Source: Gracilimonas sp.
GTDB taxonomy: Bacteria > Bacteroidota > Rhodothermia > Balneolales > Balneolaceae
Direction of reading: 5' to 3'
Assembly (NCBI RefSeq): GCF_014762685.1
Contig: NZ_JABURM010000005.1
Coordinates: forward strand, 620,001-684,000
Length of the DNA: 64,000 bases
A program made the position numbers and the translations under genes. The notes beneath the pieces are model-generated. The model saw nothing but the letters and a program-made list of their open reading frames with translations. It was not told where the DNA came from and searched no databases. Positions 34,618-44,174 of the stretch are shown one piece after another. How positions within the stretch are numbered: the first letter of the stretch is position 1; every line of letters begins with the position of its first letter.

Positions 34618-35562
34618 ATGGAAGAACAAACAGCGACAGACTGGATAAAATACGGTAAAATTACCGCGGGAGTTATTCTCGGATGGTCATTTTGGTTTTG
34701 CCTGTTAGTCTTAGCTCTCAGATGGGTAAATCCTCCTTTCACTGCCTTCACTTTGCAGGAAGACTGGGAAGAGCTGGGAACAGAAAGATACAGTCTCAGG
34801 GCAAATTGGGTGCCTGCCGAAGAAATCCCTGATCACTTAAAACTGGCTGTGATTGCTTCTGAAGACCAACGTTTTTACGCACACTGGGGGCTGGATTTGG
34901 CGGCTATTGATGAAGCCATTGAAGAGAATCAGCGGGGAAGAAGGGTGCGGGGAGCAAGTACTATTACTCAACAGGTTGCCAAGAACTTGTTTTTATCTCC
35001 TGCTCAAAATTATTTAAGAAAAGGAGTAGAAGCAGGTATTGCAGTATTAATCGAAATCTTTTGGACCAAAGACCGGATTTTAGAAATGCATTTGAATATC
35101 GCAGAATTTGGCCCCGGAATATACGGAATCGGAAAAGCGTCAGAGCATTGGTTTGGGAAAGGGGTGGGGGAAATGAGTTTTAGGGAAAGCGCAAGGTTGG
35201 TTACGGTATTGCCCAGTCCTAAAATCATAAAAGCTGAACCGGTTTCCGATTATGTGGAAAACAGAAGCCACTGGATTCTCCGGAATATGGAACAGCTCAG
35301 CGGGCTTCGGTTTTTGCCCAAGCCCCAGCCGGATACAGTTGATACAATGTCAGACATAGCAGGTTTAGAATTTCTCCCAGATTCAATTTTAGTCATATAT
35401 ATACCCGATACCTTGAAAATGAGCATTCCTGATTCGGGATCATTGGCACCGGGGCTTGAATCAGGTTCCTTGATGACGGAAGCCGAACTGGACTCTATGC
35501 TCCTGGAGATTGAATTGGATTCGTTATTGATGGATTCTGTGTTGGATAGTCTTGAACAGTGA
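34618..35562 (+). CDS. mtgA: Monofunctional peptidoglycan transglycosylase (MtgA-like)
   Basis: Polymerises lipid II into glycan strands at the periplasmic face. One membrane helix (about residues 13-33) precedes a GT51 domain with VIASEDQRFYAHWGLD (catalytic Glu), RGASTITQQVAKNLFLSP and KDRILEMHLNIAEFGPG, ending near residue 225. No transpeptidase domain follows. Instead there is an 85-residue acidic tail with repeated Leu/Asp/Ser phrases (ELDSMLLEIELDSLLMDSVLDSLEQ-like), which is not part of the family. It stands alone and is convergent with the next gene. Confidence 0.9.
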   Translation: MEEQTATDWIKYGKITAGVILGWSFWFCLLVLALRWVNPPFTAFTLQEDWEELGTERYSLRANWVPAEEIPDHLKLAVIASEDQRFYAHWGLDLAAIDEAIEENQRGRRVRGASTITQQVAKNLFLSPAQNYLRKGVEAGIAVLIEIFWTKDRILEMHLNIAEFGPGIYGIGKASEHWFGKGVGEMSFRESARLVTVLPSPKIIKAEPVSDYVENRSHWILRNMEQLSGLRFLPKPQPDTVDTMSDIAGLEFLPDSILVIYIPDTLKMSIPDSGSLAPGLESGSLMTEAELDSMLLEIELDSLLMDSVLDSLEQ

Positions 35563-35618
35563 AACAAAAGCATCCGGTAATAAACTTTGTGCTGGAATGA
35601 TTTGATTCATTTGAAAGG

Positions 35619-36317
35619 CTAATACTCAAAGAAATTCCATGGTATACCGGCCGGTTTAGGGGCTTTTAGTATCATAAGATCCTTTTTGGTAGGATGTTCG
35701 AGCTCTAATTTCACTGCACGCAGGGCGATGTCATGCTCTTTGTTTTTATCAGGGTTTCCATACTTATAATCTCCCCAAAGCGGATTTCCCTCTTTTGCAA
35801 ATTGAACGCGAATTTGATGGGGCCTTCCCGTTATTAAATCCACTTCTACCACACTGTATTTTTCATTTTGTTTGAGTGTGATAAACTTAAGCCGGGATTC
35901 TTTAGCATTTCCTTTCGGAGAGGTATAGGCTTTTACGGTATTAGTTCGCTCATCTTTTTCAAGAAAATGAATATGTTCTCCATACACCGGAGATTCTCCG
36001 TGAACCAGCGCCCAGTAAGTCTTGTTAATAGTCCGTTTTCTGATTTGATAGGAAAGCCTTGAAGCAGCTTTCGAAGTCCGGGCCAATACCATCACCCCGC
36101 TCACCGGTCGGTCCAGCCGATGCACTAATCCCAGAAAAACATCGCCGGGCTTATTGTATTTCTTTTTAATGTATTGTTTGCAGAGATTAAGAACATCAGG
36201 GTCTCCGGTATGGTCTTCCTGGGAAAGTAATCCTGCCGGCTTGTCAATTACCAGCAGATGATTGTCTTCATAAATGATGGGAATGTCAGGATTTGTACCG
36301 GTAAAAGAAGTACTCAA
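35619..36317 (-). CDS. RluA-family RNA pseudouridine synthase
   Basis: A 232-residue enzyme isomerising uridine in rRNA or tRNA. The catalytic motif HRLDRPVSGVMVLART contains the essential Asp. IIYEDNHLLVIDKPAGLLS is at the N-terminus, and TGRPHQIRVQFA and ALRAVKLELEHP are toward the end. There is no N-terminal S4 domain, so it belongs to the short RluA/TruC-like group; the exact target cannot be read from sequence. Confidence 0.92.
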   Translation of the reverse strand: MSTSFTGTNPDIPIIYEDNHLLVIDKPAGLLSQEDHTGDPDVLNLCKQYIKKKYNKPGDVFLGLVHRLDRPVSGVMVLARTSKAASRLSYQIRKRTINKTYWALVHGESPVYGEHIHFLEKDERTNTVKAYTSPKGNAKESRLKFITLKQNEKYSVVEVDLITGRPHQIRVQFAKEGNPLWGDYKYGNPDKNKEHDIALRAVKLELEHPTKKDLMILKAPKPAGIPWNFFEY

Positions 36318-36429
36318 AGAAATAAAAGTTGGATTGAAATTAACTTCCCAAAGTTACATTGAAATCACCTCAATAAAAATCTCATGGTAGTGGGTAAAAT
36401 CAGCCCCAAAAATCTATTATCTTTAAAGC

Positions 36430-38271
36430 ATGAGTAATGAAGAACAAGTAAAACTTTCAGAAAAAGTTGCCAATTTACCCACTTCGTCCGGTGTCTACAT
36501 CTATAAAGATTCGGCTGATTCTGTGTTATATGTGGGGAAAGCAAAGAGGCTGAGAAACAGAGTACGGTCGTATTTTCAGGAATCTCGTTCCCCCGACGGA
36601 CGTATTAAAACCATGGTTTCCAAAATTGATGATCTGGAAGTGTTTGTAACCGACTCAGAGGCGGAAGCCCTGATTCTGGAGAACAATCTTATTAAGCAAT
36701 ATCAGCCCCGGTACAATATCATGTACCGGGATGATAAATCGTACCCATACATTTGCATTACGGATGATACCAAACCCCGGGTTTATCCTACCAGAACAGT
36801 AGTTAAGGATGGGAGTAAATACTATGGACCTTACGATAGTGTAGGAGCCATGAAGAGAATGTTGGAGACTATTCGAAAAGGATTTGGCCTGTGCACTTGT
36901 GCCGTTTCTCAAAAAACCATTGACAAAACACGCGGGGTACCCAAATGGCATTCCTGTTTTGATGATTATCTGGAGAATTGCTCCGGTGATTGGGATGACG
37001 AAGTATATCAAGCAACTATAAAAAAAGTAGATCGGTTGTTGAATGGCCAAACAGATCAACTGCTCAAGGAACTGAAAGAGGAAATGCAGATAGCGTCTGA
37101 TGCTTTAGCTTTTGAAGAAGCGGCACAAATCAGGGATAGTCTGGAAGCTGTTAAGCGCTATAGTCAAAAAATGAAAATGGTAGTTTCACAGAAAGTGGAT
37201 CGTGATGTGTTTGCGATAGGTAAAAATGAAGAAATTGGTGAGGCTTGTGGTGTTTTATTTAAAGTAAGGGAGGGAAAGATGATTGGAAAATTTCATCGCT
37301 TCCTGAAAAATATCGATGGGTTGGGCATGGGAGAGATGCTGCAATCATTTGTGGAAGATTATTATACGGGGCAATATACGGCTGCTATTCCGGATGAAGT
37401 GTACCTGAGTCATGAAATGACCGATGTGGAACCTCTTGAGCAGTATCTGCATCAGGAAAAGGGAAAAATTGTACCGGTGCATGTGCCGCAGATCGGGGAG
37501 AAAAAGCAACTTATTAAAATGGCGCAGTCGAATGCTAAATTACACCTGAATGAACGGGCGCTGGAAAAAGAAAAAGCAGAACGGGATCGTATTCCGCACG
37601 CTGTTAAAGAATTAAAAGAGCATTTGAAACTGTCACGGTTACCCCGGAGAATTGAATGTTTTGATAACTCAAACCTGCAGGGAACAGACTCTGTTGCCTC
37701 TATGGTTTGTTTTGTGGATGCCAGGCCGCGGAAAAGTGAATACAAGCGGTTCAATATAAAAACAGTAGAAGGCCCGGATGATTTTGCTTCCATGAAAGAA
37801 ATTTTAACCCGACGATATTCCCGGGTTCAAAAAGAAGGTCAACAGATACCGGATTTGATTGTAGTAGATGGGGGCAAGGGACAGCTTAGTTCTGCTGTAG
37901 AAGCATTGAAGGAAATCGATTTTTATGAAGAGTGTGACATTATTGGTTTGGCTAAAAGATTGGAAGAGGTTTTTCTGCCCGGAATGTCTGATCCTATTAT
38001 GATTCCCAAAAAATCTTCAGCCCTGAAGCTGTTGCAGCAAGCCAGGGATGAAGCTCATCGGTTTGCCATTAACTTTCATCGCCGTAAAAGGAGTAAGCGT
38101 ACCGTTAAAACCGAGTTATTAGAAATTGAAGGAGTAGGTGAGAAAACGGCTCAAAAATTACTGAAGGAATTTGGATCAGTAAAGAAGATAAAAAAAGCGG
38201 AAATGGAGGAATTACAAGTTGTAGCAGGAAAATCGATTGGAGAAAAAGTATATAATTTTTTCACGAAATAG
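36430..38271 (+). CDS. uvrC: UvrABC system protein C
   Basis: Endonuclease that makes both incisions in nucleotide excision repair. The 613 residues hold the GIY-YIG domain (SSGVYIYKDSADSVLYVGKAKRLRNRVRSYF split over residues 19-49), a UVR motif near 200-235 (QIASDALAFEEAAQIRDSLEAV), and the RNase H-like C-terminal nuclease (FDNSNLQGTDSVASMV, VVDGGKGQLSSA). A helix-hairpin-helix pair ends it (IEGVGEKTAQKLLKEFGSVKKI). Length and motif order are standard. It is monocistronic by position. Confidence 0.97.
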   Translation: MSNEEQVKLSEKVANLPTSSGVYIYKDSADSVLYVGKAKRLRNRVRSYFQESRSPDGRIKTMVSKIDDLEVFVTDSEAEALILENNLIKQYQPRYNIMYRDDKSYPYICITDDTKPRVYPTRTVVKDGSKYYGPYDSVGAMKRMLETIRKGFGLCTCAVSQKTIDKTRGVPKWHSCFDDYLENCSGDWDDEVYQATIKKVDRLLNGQTDQLLKELKEEMQIASDALAFEEAAQIRDSLEAVKRYSQKMKMVVSQKVDRDVFAIGKNEEIGEACGVLFKVREGKMIGKFHRFLKNIDGLGMGEMLQSFVEDYYTGQYTAAIPDEVYLSHEMTDVEPLEQYLHQEKGKIVPVHVPQIGEKKQLIKMAQSNAKLHLNERALEKEKAERDRIPHAVKELKEHLKLSRLPRRIECFDNSNLQGTDSVASMVCFVDARPRKSEYKRFNIKTVEGPDDFASMKEILTRRYSRVQKEGQQIPDLIVVDGGKGQLSSAVEALKEIDFYEECDIIGLAKRLEEVFLPGMSDPIMIPKKSSALKLLQQARDEAHRFAINFHRRKRSKRTVKTELLEIEGVGEKTAQKLLKEFGSVKKIKKAEMEELQVVAGKSIGEKVYNFFTK

Positions 38272-38470
38272 ATTCTCATTTATAAAAATGCGATAATGGG
38301 CTCACATTAACATGTTATATAAATACCTGTTGACCGATACTATAATTATCACAGACCCATAAAGAAGAATTGGTCTGAAACGCTTATGGCAGTTAGATAG
38401 TTATTGAAACAAAAAGTTAATATTTCAGTTTGACTTGTTATGAGCAGAATCCCAAATTTAGGGTGATATT

Positions 38471-39112
38471 ATGAAATTGATTAAAAGACATGTTGACAAA
38501 CCGGACTACAAAGAGCTTAAAGACAGAGAGCTCGTTAAGTATTTTAGGAAAAATGCGGATGAGTCGGCTTTTAATGAACTGATGAATCGTCATCAACAAA
38601 AAATTTATTCATATATATATAGTATGGTGATGAACCCTGAAATCGCCAATGATCTATTTCAAACTACCTTTACAAAGGTAATTACCAAAATGGATGATAC
38701 CTACAACGAACAGGGTAAATGGATTGCGTGGGTCATGCGAATTGCACATAATGCAACCATTGATTATTTAAGAAAACAAAAACGGTATATTGACGTTAGT
38801 GGATGGAGTGACGAGGACTCTTCAACCGATTATTTTGATCGGATGGAAGATGACAGCGTTGTGGATGCAGATGAGCAAATGATCGAAACTGAAACTCGAT
38901 CCAGCCTGATGAAACACATCGCCAAACTTCCCGAAGAGCAACGGTCAGTTGTTTTGTTGAGGCACTATTACGAAATGCCGTTTAAAGAAATAGCAGAACT
39001 TACTGATGTATCCATTAATACCGCCCTCGGGCGCATGCGATATGCACTCATAAATCTTAGAAAGTATTTTGAGGAAGAACGAGAAGAAGAGCAAAAACAT
39101 GCACACGGATGA
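38471..39112 (+). CDS. ECF-type RNA polymerase sigma factor
   Basis: A 213-residue sigma-70 family protein with region 2 (FNELMNRHQQKIYSYIYSMV, NDLFQTTFTKVI, IDYLRKQKRY) and region 4 (LPEEQRSVVLLRHYYEMPFKEIAELTDVSINTALGRMRYALINLR), joined by an acidic linker. Region 3 is absent, as in extracytoplasmic-function sigma factors. Its last codons overlap the start of the next gene (14 bases), which encodes a membrane protein with an anti-sigma-like layout. The 199-base upstream stretch probably carries the promoter. Confidence 0.92.
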   Translation: MKLIKRHVDKPDYKELKDRELVKYFRKNADESAFNELMNRHQQKIYSYIYSMVMNPEIANDLFQTTFTKVITKMDDTYNEQGKWIAWVMRIAHNATIDYLRKQKRYIDVSGWSDEDSSTDYFDRMEDDSVVDADEQMIETETRSSLMKHIAKLPEEQRSVVLLRHYYEMPFKEIAELTDVSINTALGRMRYALINLRKYFEEEREEEQKHAHG

Positions 39113-39644
39113 AAACAATGCTATCCGATATCTGATGAAGGAGATGGATCCTTCAGAAGAGATGGAGTTTGAACAGGAAATGCGGGAAGATGAAGATCTG
39201 CTTATAGAAGTTGAAAGTCTGAGAGCTACTAACCGGAAGCTCTCGGTACTTCCACATAAACATCCCCCAAAAAACCTCATCCAAAAAGTTACGAATGACG
39301 CTAAGCACCAGCAATCGAAACATATAAGAAGTACCACTAGCATTCCTTTCTTAATAAAGAGAGGTATTGCCGCCGCAATTCTCTTATCAGCTTTTACGGG
39401 GGGATACTATTATTATTCAGGATTACCTGATTCTGCTCCATCCCAAACCTCTTCAAACACTGAAAACGTAGAACCGTGGGTAGATCGCAATGAAATTATT
39501 CGATTTTCGGAAGGTCAGCAAACGATTCAGCCGACAATTCAAGCCGATTTGAATAAAAGCTATGAGAAGTTACAGTTAGTAAACGATCCAAGCGGAAATA
39601 ATACTTCAGGGAGTGGTATTTTACTTACAGGGTCTCCGAATTAA
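39099..39644 (+). CDS. Putative membrane anti-sigma factor
   Basis: Started at ATG 39099 (181 residues). The N-terminal 75 residues are acidic and helical (AIRYLMKEMDPSEEMEFEQEMREDEDLLIEVESLRATNRKL) and resemble a zinc-free anti-sigma domain. One membrane helix follows at about 93-110 (GIAAAILLSAFTGGYYYYSG), then a 70-residue Ser/Asn/Gln-rich extracytoplasmic tail. The overlap with the sigma gene argues for translational coupling and a regulator-partner pair. Family recognition rests on layout rather than a hallmark motif. Confidence 0.65.
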   Translation: MHTDENNAIRYLMKEMDPSEEMEFEQEMREDEDLLIEVESLRATNRKLSVLPHKHPPKNLIQKVTNDAKHQQSKHIRSTTSIPFLIKRGIAAAILLSAFTGGYYYYSGLPDSAPSQTSSNTENVEPWVDRNEIIRFSEGQQTIQPTIQADLNKSYEKLQLVNDPSGNNTSGSGILLTGSPN

Positions 39645-39785
39645 CTTATTGACAGCCAATGACTTGCGTTATTAATGTGGAAAACTTAGGTGTTTAATGT
39701 GAATAAGTATTTTTGTATGGCAGTGCACCTCGCTTTATATTAGAATTTATCAGAAAAACTATATCAAGCATAAAGCAGGTTTTTA

Positions 39786-40583
39786 ATGGGAAAAGTCATT
39801 TCAATTGCCAATCAAAAAGGTGGAGTAGGAAAAACAACTACGGCAATTAATTTAGCAGCCAGTTTAGCTGCTGTGGAACATCCTACTCTGATCATTGATA
39901 TTGATCCGCAGAGTAACACTACCAGTGGGCTGGGAATTGATTCTAAAACAGTCTCAAACTCTGTGTACGAGGTGATGATCGGCAGTGCAGATATTGATGA
40001 CACAATTCGTCAAACGGAACTGGATTTTCTTGATTTGGTACCCGCACACATTAATTTGGTGGGAGCAGAAATTGAGATGATTGATAGGGAAGAGAGAGAA
40101 CGAATCCTGAAAAAAGCTATTGAAAGTATTCGAGACAAATATGATTTCGTAATTATTGATTGCCCTCCGTCACTTGGACTGCTTACAATTAATGCTCTTA
40201 CCGCCTCTGATTCCATCGTAATTCCTGTACAGTGTGAGTATTTTGCACTGGAAGGATTGGGGCAGTTATTGAACACCATCAAGATTGTACGTCAGCATCT
40301 AAACCCTGAGTTGGATATTGAAGGAGTTTTACTGACGATGTATGATACCCGAACAAGGCTCTCAAACCAGGTGGCAGACGAAGTTAAAAGATATTTTGAT
40401 GACCGTGTATTTAAAGCAGTGATAGCTCGTAATATTCGTCTTGCAGAAGCACCAAGTTTTGGAAAACCGGCGCTATTATATGATTCGACCAGTGTTGGTG
40501 CGAAAAACTATCTCGCATTAGCTCGGGAAATTATTAAGAGAAATAAAAAACTATTTAAGAACAGCCCGGTTCTTACAGATTAA
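39786..40583 (+). CDS. parA: Chromosome-partitioning ATPase ParA/Soj
   Basis: A 265-residue ParA-type ATPase. It has the deviant Walker [28 protein letters not shown], Walker B-like [18 protein letters not shown] and [16 protein letters not shown]. It has no N-terminal DNA-binding extension, so it is of the chromosomal Soj type. It is followed by parB after 16 bases; no near-consensus parS (TGTTTCACGTGAAACA) is visible around the pair. Acts in origin segregation with ParB. Confidence 0.96.
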   Translation: MGKVISIANQKGGVGKTTTAINLAASLAAVEHPTLIIDIDPQSNTTSGLGIDSKTVSNSVYEVMIGSADIDDTIRQTELDFLDLVPAHINLVGAEIEMIDREERERILKKAIESIRDKYDFVIIDCPPSLGLLTINALTASDSIVIPVQCEYFALEGLGQLLNTIKIVRQHLNPELDIEGVLLTMYDTRTRLSNQVADEVKRYFDDRVFKAVIARNIRLAEAPSFGKPALLYDSTSVGAKNYLALAREIIKRNKKLFKNSPVLTD

Positions 40584-40599
40584 GACAGAACAGTAGATT

Positions 40600-41532
40600 A
40601 TGGCAACCAAAAAAGTTTTAGGCCGCGGTTTAGGGGCTTTCTTTCCGGAATACCAAGAGGAAGGGAAGGAAACAGATCAGAATACAAAGAAAGAAGGAGT
40701 TGAAAGAAATATAGTTAAACCGGAAGAACGGGTTAATATCGTGCTTTTTGTTCCGGTTGATCATATACGGAAAAATCCACACCAGCCCCGGAAAGAGTTT
40801 AATGAAGAAAAACTGGATGAACTGGGCGCTTCGATTAAGAAGCACGGGCTCATACAGCCCATAACGGTTCGCTATATTGGGGAAAAGAGATTTGAATTAA
40901 TTAGCGGTGAACGACGATTAAGAGCCGCCAAATTAGCCGGGTTACAAGAAATACCGGCTTTTATCCGTGAAGCCGATGACGAGCAAAGCATGGCTTTTGC
41001 ATTGATTGAGAATATACAGCGCGAAGAGTTAAATCCGCTGGAAGTGGCTTTAGGATATAAGCGATTATTGGAAGAGTTTGATTACACTCAAGCAGAAGTA
41101 GCTGAGCGCGTAGGTAAGAATCGTACCACAGTAACCAATATGCTTCGGTTATTGAATTTACCGGATTTCATTCAGTCAGCTGTGAAAGCTAACAAAATTT
41201 CAATGGGTCATGCCCGGGCATTAATTACTATTGAAGAAGAAGAAGTTCAGCAGAAGATTCTTAAAAAAGTAATTGATAAAGGATTGTCAGTCAGACAAAT
41301 TGAAGAAGCAGTTCGAGGTGTAACGAGTGCTTCTGAAACAAAAAAGAAGAATTCTAAGTCTAAAAAAGAAGCATCAAATCCATTTTATGATGAAATTTCT
41401 GCCCGGTTACGACGTACATTCAGTACCAAAGTAACTGTTAACCCCAAAAAGGAAGGCGGAGAAATTAAGATTGAATACTATACGGAAGATGACCTTGAAC
41501 GAATACTCGCTATTTTTGACTCGATCGATTAG
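40600..41532 (+). CDS. parB: ParB/Spo0J chromosome-partitioning protein
   Basis: 310 residues. The ParB N-terminal CTPase domain begins around residue 47 (VPVDHIRKNPHQPRKEFNEEKL) and contains GLIQPITVR and SGERRLRAAKLAG. The helix-turn-helix for parS binding is YTQAEVAERVGKNRTTVTNMLRLL. A Lys/Ser-rich linker (KKKNSKSKKEAS) precedes the C-terminal dimerisation part. The first 45 residues are charged and hold the ParA-stimulating basic segment (KVLGRGLGAFFPEYQ). The 3' end overlaps the DUF5683 gene by 44 bases. Confidence 0.96.
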   Translation: MATKKVLGRGLGAFFPEYQEEGKETDQNTKKEGVERNIVKPEERVNIVLFVPVDHIRKNPHQPRKEFNEEKLDELGASIKKHGLIQPITVRYIGEKRFELISGERRLRAAKLAGLQEIPAFIREADDEQSMAFALIENIQREELNPLEVALGYKRLLEEFDYTQAEVAERVGKNRTTVTNMLRLLNLPDFIQSAVKANKISMGHARALITIEEEEVQQKILKKVIDKGLSVRQIEEAVRGVTSASETKKKNSKSKKEASNPFYDEISARLRRTFSTKVTVNPKKEGGEIKIEYYTEDDLERILAIFDSID

Positions 41533-42139
41533 CCTGACATTGTTAATTGTAATTTTGTGTGTCAGTAGTGGGGTAGCACAAAATTTCTATTCAGCTCAGA
41601 ATTTCGTTCCTCAAAATTATTCTTTAAAACAAGCTTTTGATGACACCTTAAATAACGATACCACTTTTCCCGATCCTAAAAAGGTATTAAGGCAGTCTTT
41701 AATCGTACCCGGTTGGGGACAGATAACCAATAAACAAATTTGGAAAGTGCCTATTGTGTATGGCGTGTTAGGCGGATTGACGTATTACAGTATTTATTTG
41801 AATAATAAGTATCAAGGTTACCGGGCAGCTTATTATAATTTAAATCCCGACACTCCAGACGATAACCGCTTTGGCCCAACACCGGATTATATTCCAGAAA
41901 ATGTAAGCCTTGAAGCATTGCGCCAAAGCCGAAACAATTTTCATAATCAAAGAGACTTATCATTCGTGTACATAGGCTTAGCTTACGCTTTGAATGCAAT
42001 AGATGCCTATGTATTTGCCCACTTACGCTCTTTCGATGTATCCGATGATTTATCAATGAGGGTGAGTATGAAGCCGGACGTCTTAACAACAGCATATTCA
42101 TCACCGGCACCCTCCATATCATTTTCTGTAAAGTTTTAA
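41489..42139 (+). CDS. DUF5683-like membrane/secreted protein
   Basis: Taken from ATG 41489 (216 residues); an earlier in-frame TTG exists at 41471. The start region overlaps parB. After a signal-like hydrophobic stretch (SLTLLIVILCVSSGVAQ) the protein has the DUF5683 phrases RQSLIVPGWGQITNKQIWKVPIVYG and GGLTYYSIYLN. A long hydrophilic part follows, then LSFVYIGLAYALNAIDAYVFAHLRSF. This family commonly follows parB in Bacteroidota; its function is unknown. Confidence 0.82.
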   Translation: MTLNEYSLFLTRSISLTLLIVILCVSSGVAQNFYSAQNFVPQNYSLKQAFDDTLNNDTTFPDPKKVLRQSLIVPGWGQITNKQIWKVPIVYGVLGGLTYYSIYLNNKYQGYRAAYYNLNPDTPDDNRFGPTPDYIPENVSLEALRQSRNNFHNQRDLSFVYIGLAYALNAIDAYVFAHLRSFDVSDDLSMRVSMKPDVLTTAYSSPAPSISFSVKF

Positions 42140-42148
42140 TATTTATAA

Positions 42149-42850
42149 ATGAATAAAGAAGAACGAGAATTTAAAAAGAAAAACCAGTTTAACGGATATG
42201 ACCGTGATATCTGGAGTGTTTTTAAGGTGATGGGGGAACTTGTTGAAGGCTATGACAAGCTTTTTCAAATAGGCCCCTGTATATCCATATTTGGCTCTGC
42301 GAGAACAAAACCGGACAATAAGTATTATGAGTTAGCGGTGGAAACAGCTGATAAAATAACTCAAAAAGGTTTTGGAGTCATCACCGGCGGAGGCCCCGGA
42401 ATAATGGAAGCAGCTAACAAAGGAGCCGAGAGGGGGGAAGGGAAGTCGGTAGGATTAGGCATCAACCTTCCATTTGAACAAGGTATTAATCAACATGTTG
42501 ATCCTGACTTTACCATCAATTTCAATTACTTTTTTGTCCGTAAAGTCATGTTTGTGAAATATGCGCAGGGTTTTGTGGTATTTCCCGGTGGTTTTGGAAC
42601 TTTGGATGAATTGTTTGAAAGCTTAACCCTTATTCAAACACGTAAAATTGATCAAATTCCCATTATACTTTTTGGCAGTGATTACTGGGAGGGACTGATA
42701 GACTGGATCAAGAACTCGATGATAGAGTGGGGCACTATTTCAGAAAACGATATGGATTTGTTTCACATTACGGATTCAACAGATGAAGCGGTAAAAATTA
42801 TATGTGATTTTTACAGTAAAAAGGAACCAATGCCCAATTTTTACTTTTAA
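42149..42850 (+). CDS. LOG family protein (TIGR00730, nucleoside 5'-monophosphate phosphoribohydrolase-like)
   Basis: A 233-residue Rossmann-type protein with SIFGSARTKPDNKYY, GGGPGIMEAANKGA and the diagnostic PGGFGTLDELFE, the pair of motifs that defines LOG-type hydrolases (often mislabelled lysine decarboxylases). Such enzymes cleave the ribose-phosphate from nucleotides such as AMP or cytokinin ribotides; the substrate here is unknown. It lies 9 bases downstream of the DUF5683 gene on the same strand and may be co-transcribed. Confidence 0.92.
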   Translation: MNKEEREFKKKNQFNGYDRDIWSVFKVMGELVEGYDKLFQIGPCISIFGSARTKPDNKYYELAVETADKITQKGFGVITGGGPGIMEAANKGAERGEGKSVGLGINLPFEQGINQHVDPDFTINFNYFFVRKVMFVKYAQGFVVFPGGFGTLDELFESLTLIQTRKIDQIPIILFGSDYWEGLIDWIKNSMIEWGTISENDMDLFHITDSTDEAVKIICDFYSKKEPMPNFYF

Positions 42851-42980
42851 ACCGGAACATGAATGTGGTTTATGTAGTTTAAAAAATACTATTTTATTAA
42901 AAAGACAGTTATAAGTTTAACTTCAGTGTCATTTTTTATTAAATTCGGCGCTGCAACTAACGATCAAAACAAAAGAAGAT

Positions 42981-44015
42981 ATGAAGGTTTTTAAAATAAG
43001 TTTATGTGCTATACTATTAGGATTGATAGCATTTCAAGTACAGGCGCAGGATAGAACTCAGGCTGTACAATTGTATAATAAGGGATTAGAAGAAGCTCAG
43101 GCTGATAATTATGATGCTGCTATTTCAACATTCACACAGGTAATATCTGTTGCTGAGCAATTAGGTCCTGAAGGTGAAGACATCAAAGGGAATGCTGAAT
43201 CACAAATTCCTAAAATGTATTTCGCACAGGCACGATCTTATTATCAAGAATTTCAATCAAGCCGAGATCTGGCAAAACTGGAAGAGGCGATTGATGCGTT
43301 TAAAAGTACAATTGAAATAAGTGAGGAGTATAATGATGACAGGTACGCTCCTACAGCTAAAGGTGCTATTCCTCAATTGTACTACGCCAAATCAGTGATG
43401 TTATATAGCCAGGAAGAATTTGAAGCTTCAGAAGAAGCAGTAGACCAAGCCTTAAATCTAAATTCAAATTACGCTGCAGCCTATTATCAAAAGGCTAAAA
43501 TTTTTAAGAAAATGAATGATACGGAAGGTGACGGTATTATTGATCAAGGCGTAGATGAGATGCTTGAGTGGTACGACCGTGCTATTCAGGTTGGAGAGAG
43601 CACCAACAAGATGGATATTGTTAATAAAGCACGCGAAGCGGCTCATGATGAACTGTTAGCCGTAGGTACCCGTGCTTCTGAAAATGGTAACCTGGATTTC
43701 GCTCTGGAAACTTTAGGAAAGGCTTTGAATTATGATAATGCTTCGGCTAATGTCTATTATCGGCTTGCAGAAGCTCATAATAAAGCCGGAAATCCCGAAG
43801 AAGCGATTGACAATGCTACTCAGTCTCTTGAATATGAAAATGGTGGTAGAACCGATAAGGCTAAAATATATTACGAATTGGGTTATGCCCATCAAACTTT
43901 AGGCAATAAGTCAGAAGCTTGTGATGCCTTTGAGAATGCTTTATATGGATCTTTCAGATCACCTGCCGAGCATAAGATGGAATTTGAATTGAAATGTGAT
44001 TCTGCAGCTCGATAA
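42981..44015 (+). CDS. Secreted TPR-repeat protein
   Basis: 344 residues with a signal peptide (ending FQVQAQ, about residue 22). The rest is made of tetratricopeptide-like helix pairs: AVQLYNKGLEEAQADNYDAAISTF, FEASEEAVDQALNLNSNYAAAYYQKAKIF, GNLDFALETLGKALNYDNASANVYYRLAEA and KAKIYYELGYAHQTLGNKSEACDAFENAL. TPR domains mediate protein contacts; the partner is unknown. It is periplasmic or outer-membrane associated by its signal sequence. A strong terminator follows within 60 bases. Confidence 0.88.
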   Translation: MKVFKISLCAILLGLIAFQVQAQDRTQAVQLYNKGLEEAQADNYDAAISTFTQVISVAEQLGPEGEDIKGNAESQIPKMYFAQARSYYQEFQSSRDLAKLEEAIDAFKSTIEISEEYNDDRYAPTAKGAIPQLYYAKSVMLYSQEEFEASEEAVDQALNLNSNYAAAYYQKAKIFKKMNDTEGDGIIDQGVDEMLEWYDRAIQVGESTNKMDIVNKAREAAHDELLAVGTRASENGNLDFALETLGKALNYDNASANVYYRLAEAHNKAGNPEEAIDNATQSLEYENGGRTDKAKIYYELGYAHQTLGNKSEACDAFENALYGSFRSPAEHKMEFELKCDSAAR

Positions 44016-44043
44016 TTTTTAGCAATTAGAAAATGAAAAGATT

Positions 44044-44075
44044 AAGCCACGTTCTTACCGAGCGTGGCTTTTTTT
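44044..44075 (+). terminator. Intrinsic terminator after the TPR gene
   Basis: AAGCCACG (44044-44051) pairs with CGTGGCTT (44063-44070) around an 11-base loop, followed by a seven-T run that begins with the last two stem bases. Confidence 0.9.
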
Positions 44076-44174
44076 ATGTTATTATTTCTTATTCCCTTTT
44101 TATACAAAGATGGCATTTGGTATCTTGTCGGTCTCATAAAATCGAAACGAAAATAATTTAATCAACACTCACTC

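Noticed and set aside
39645-39785. Search for a parS site next to parAB
   Set aside because: No sequence close to TGTTTCACGTGAAACA was seen around the parAB genes; parS sites may lie elsewhere in the genome.
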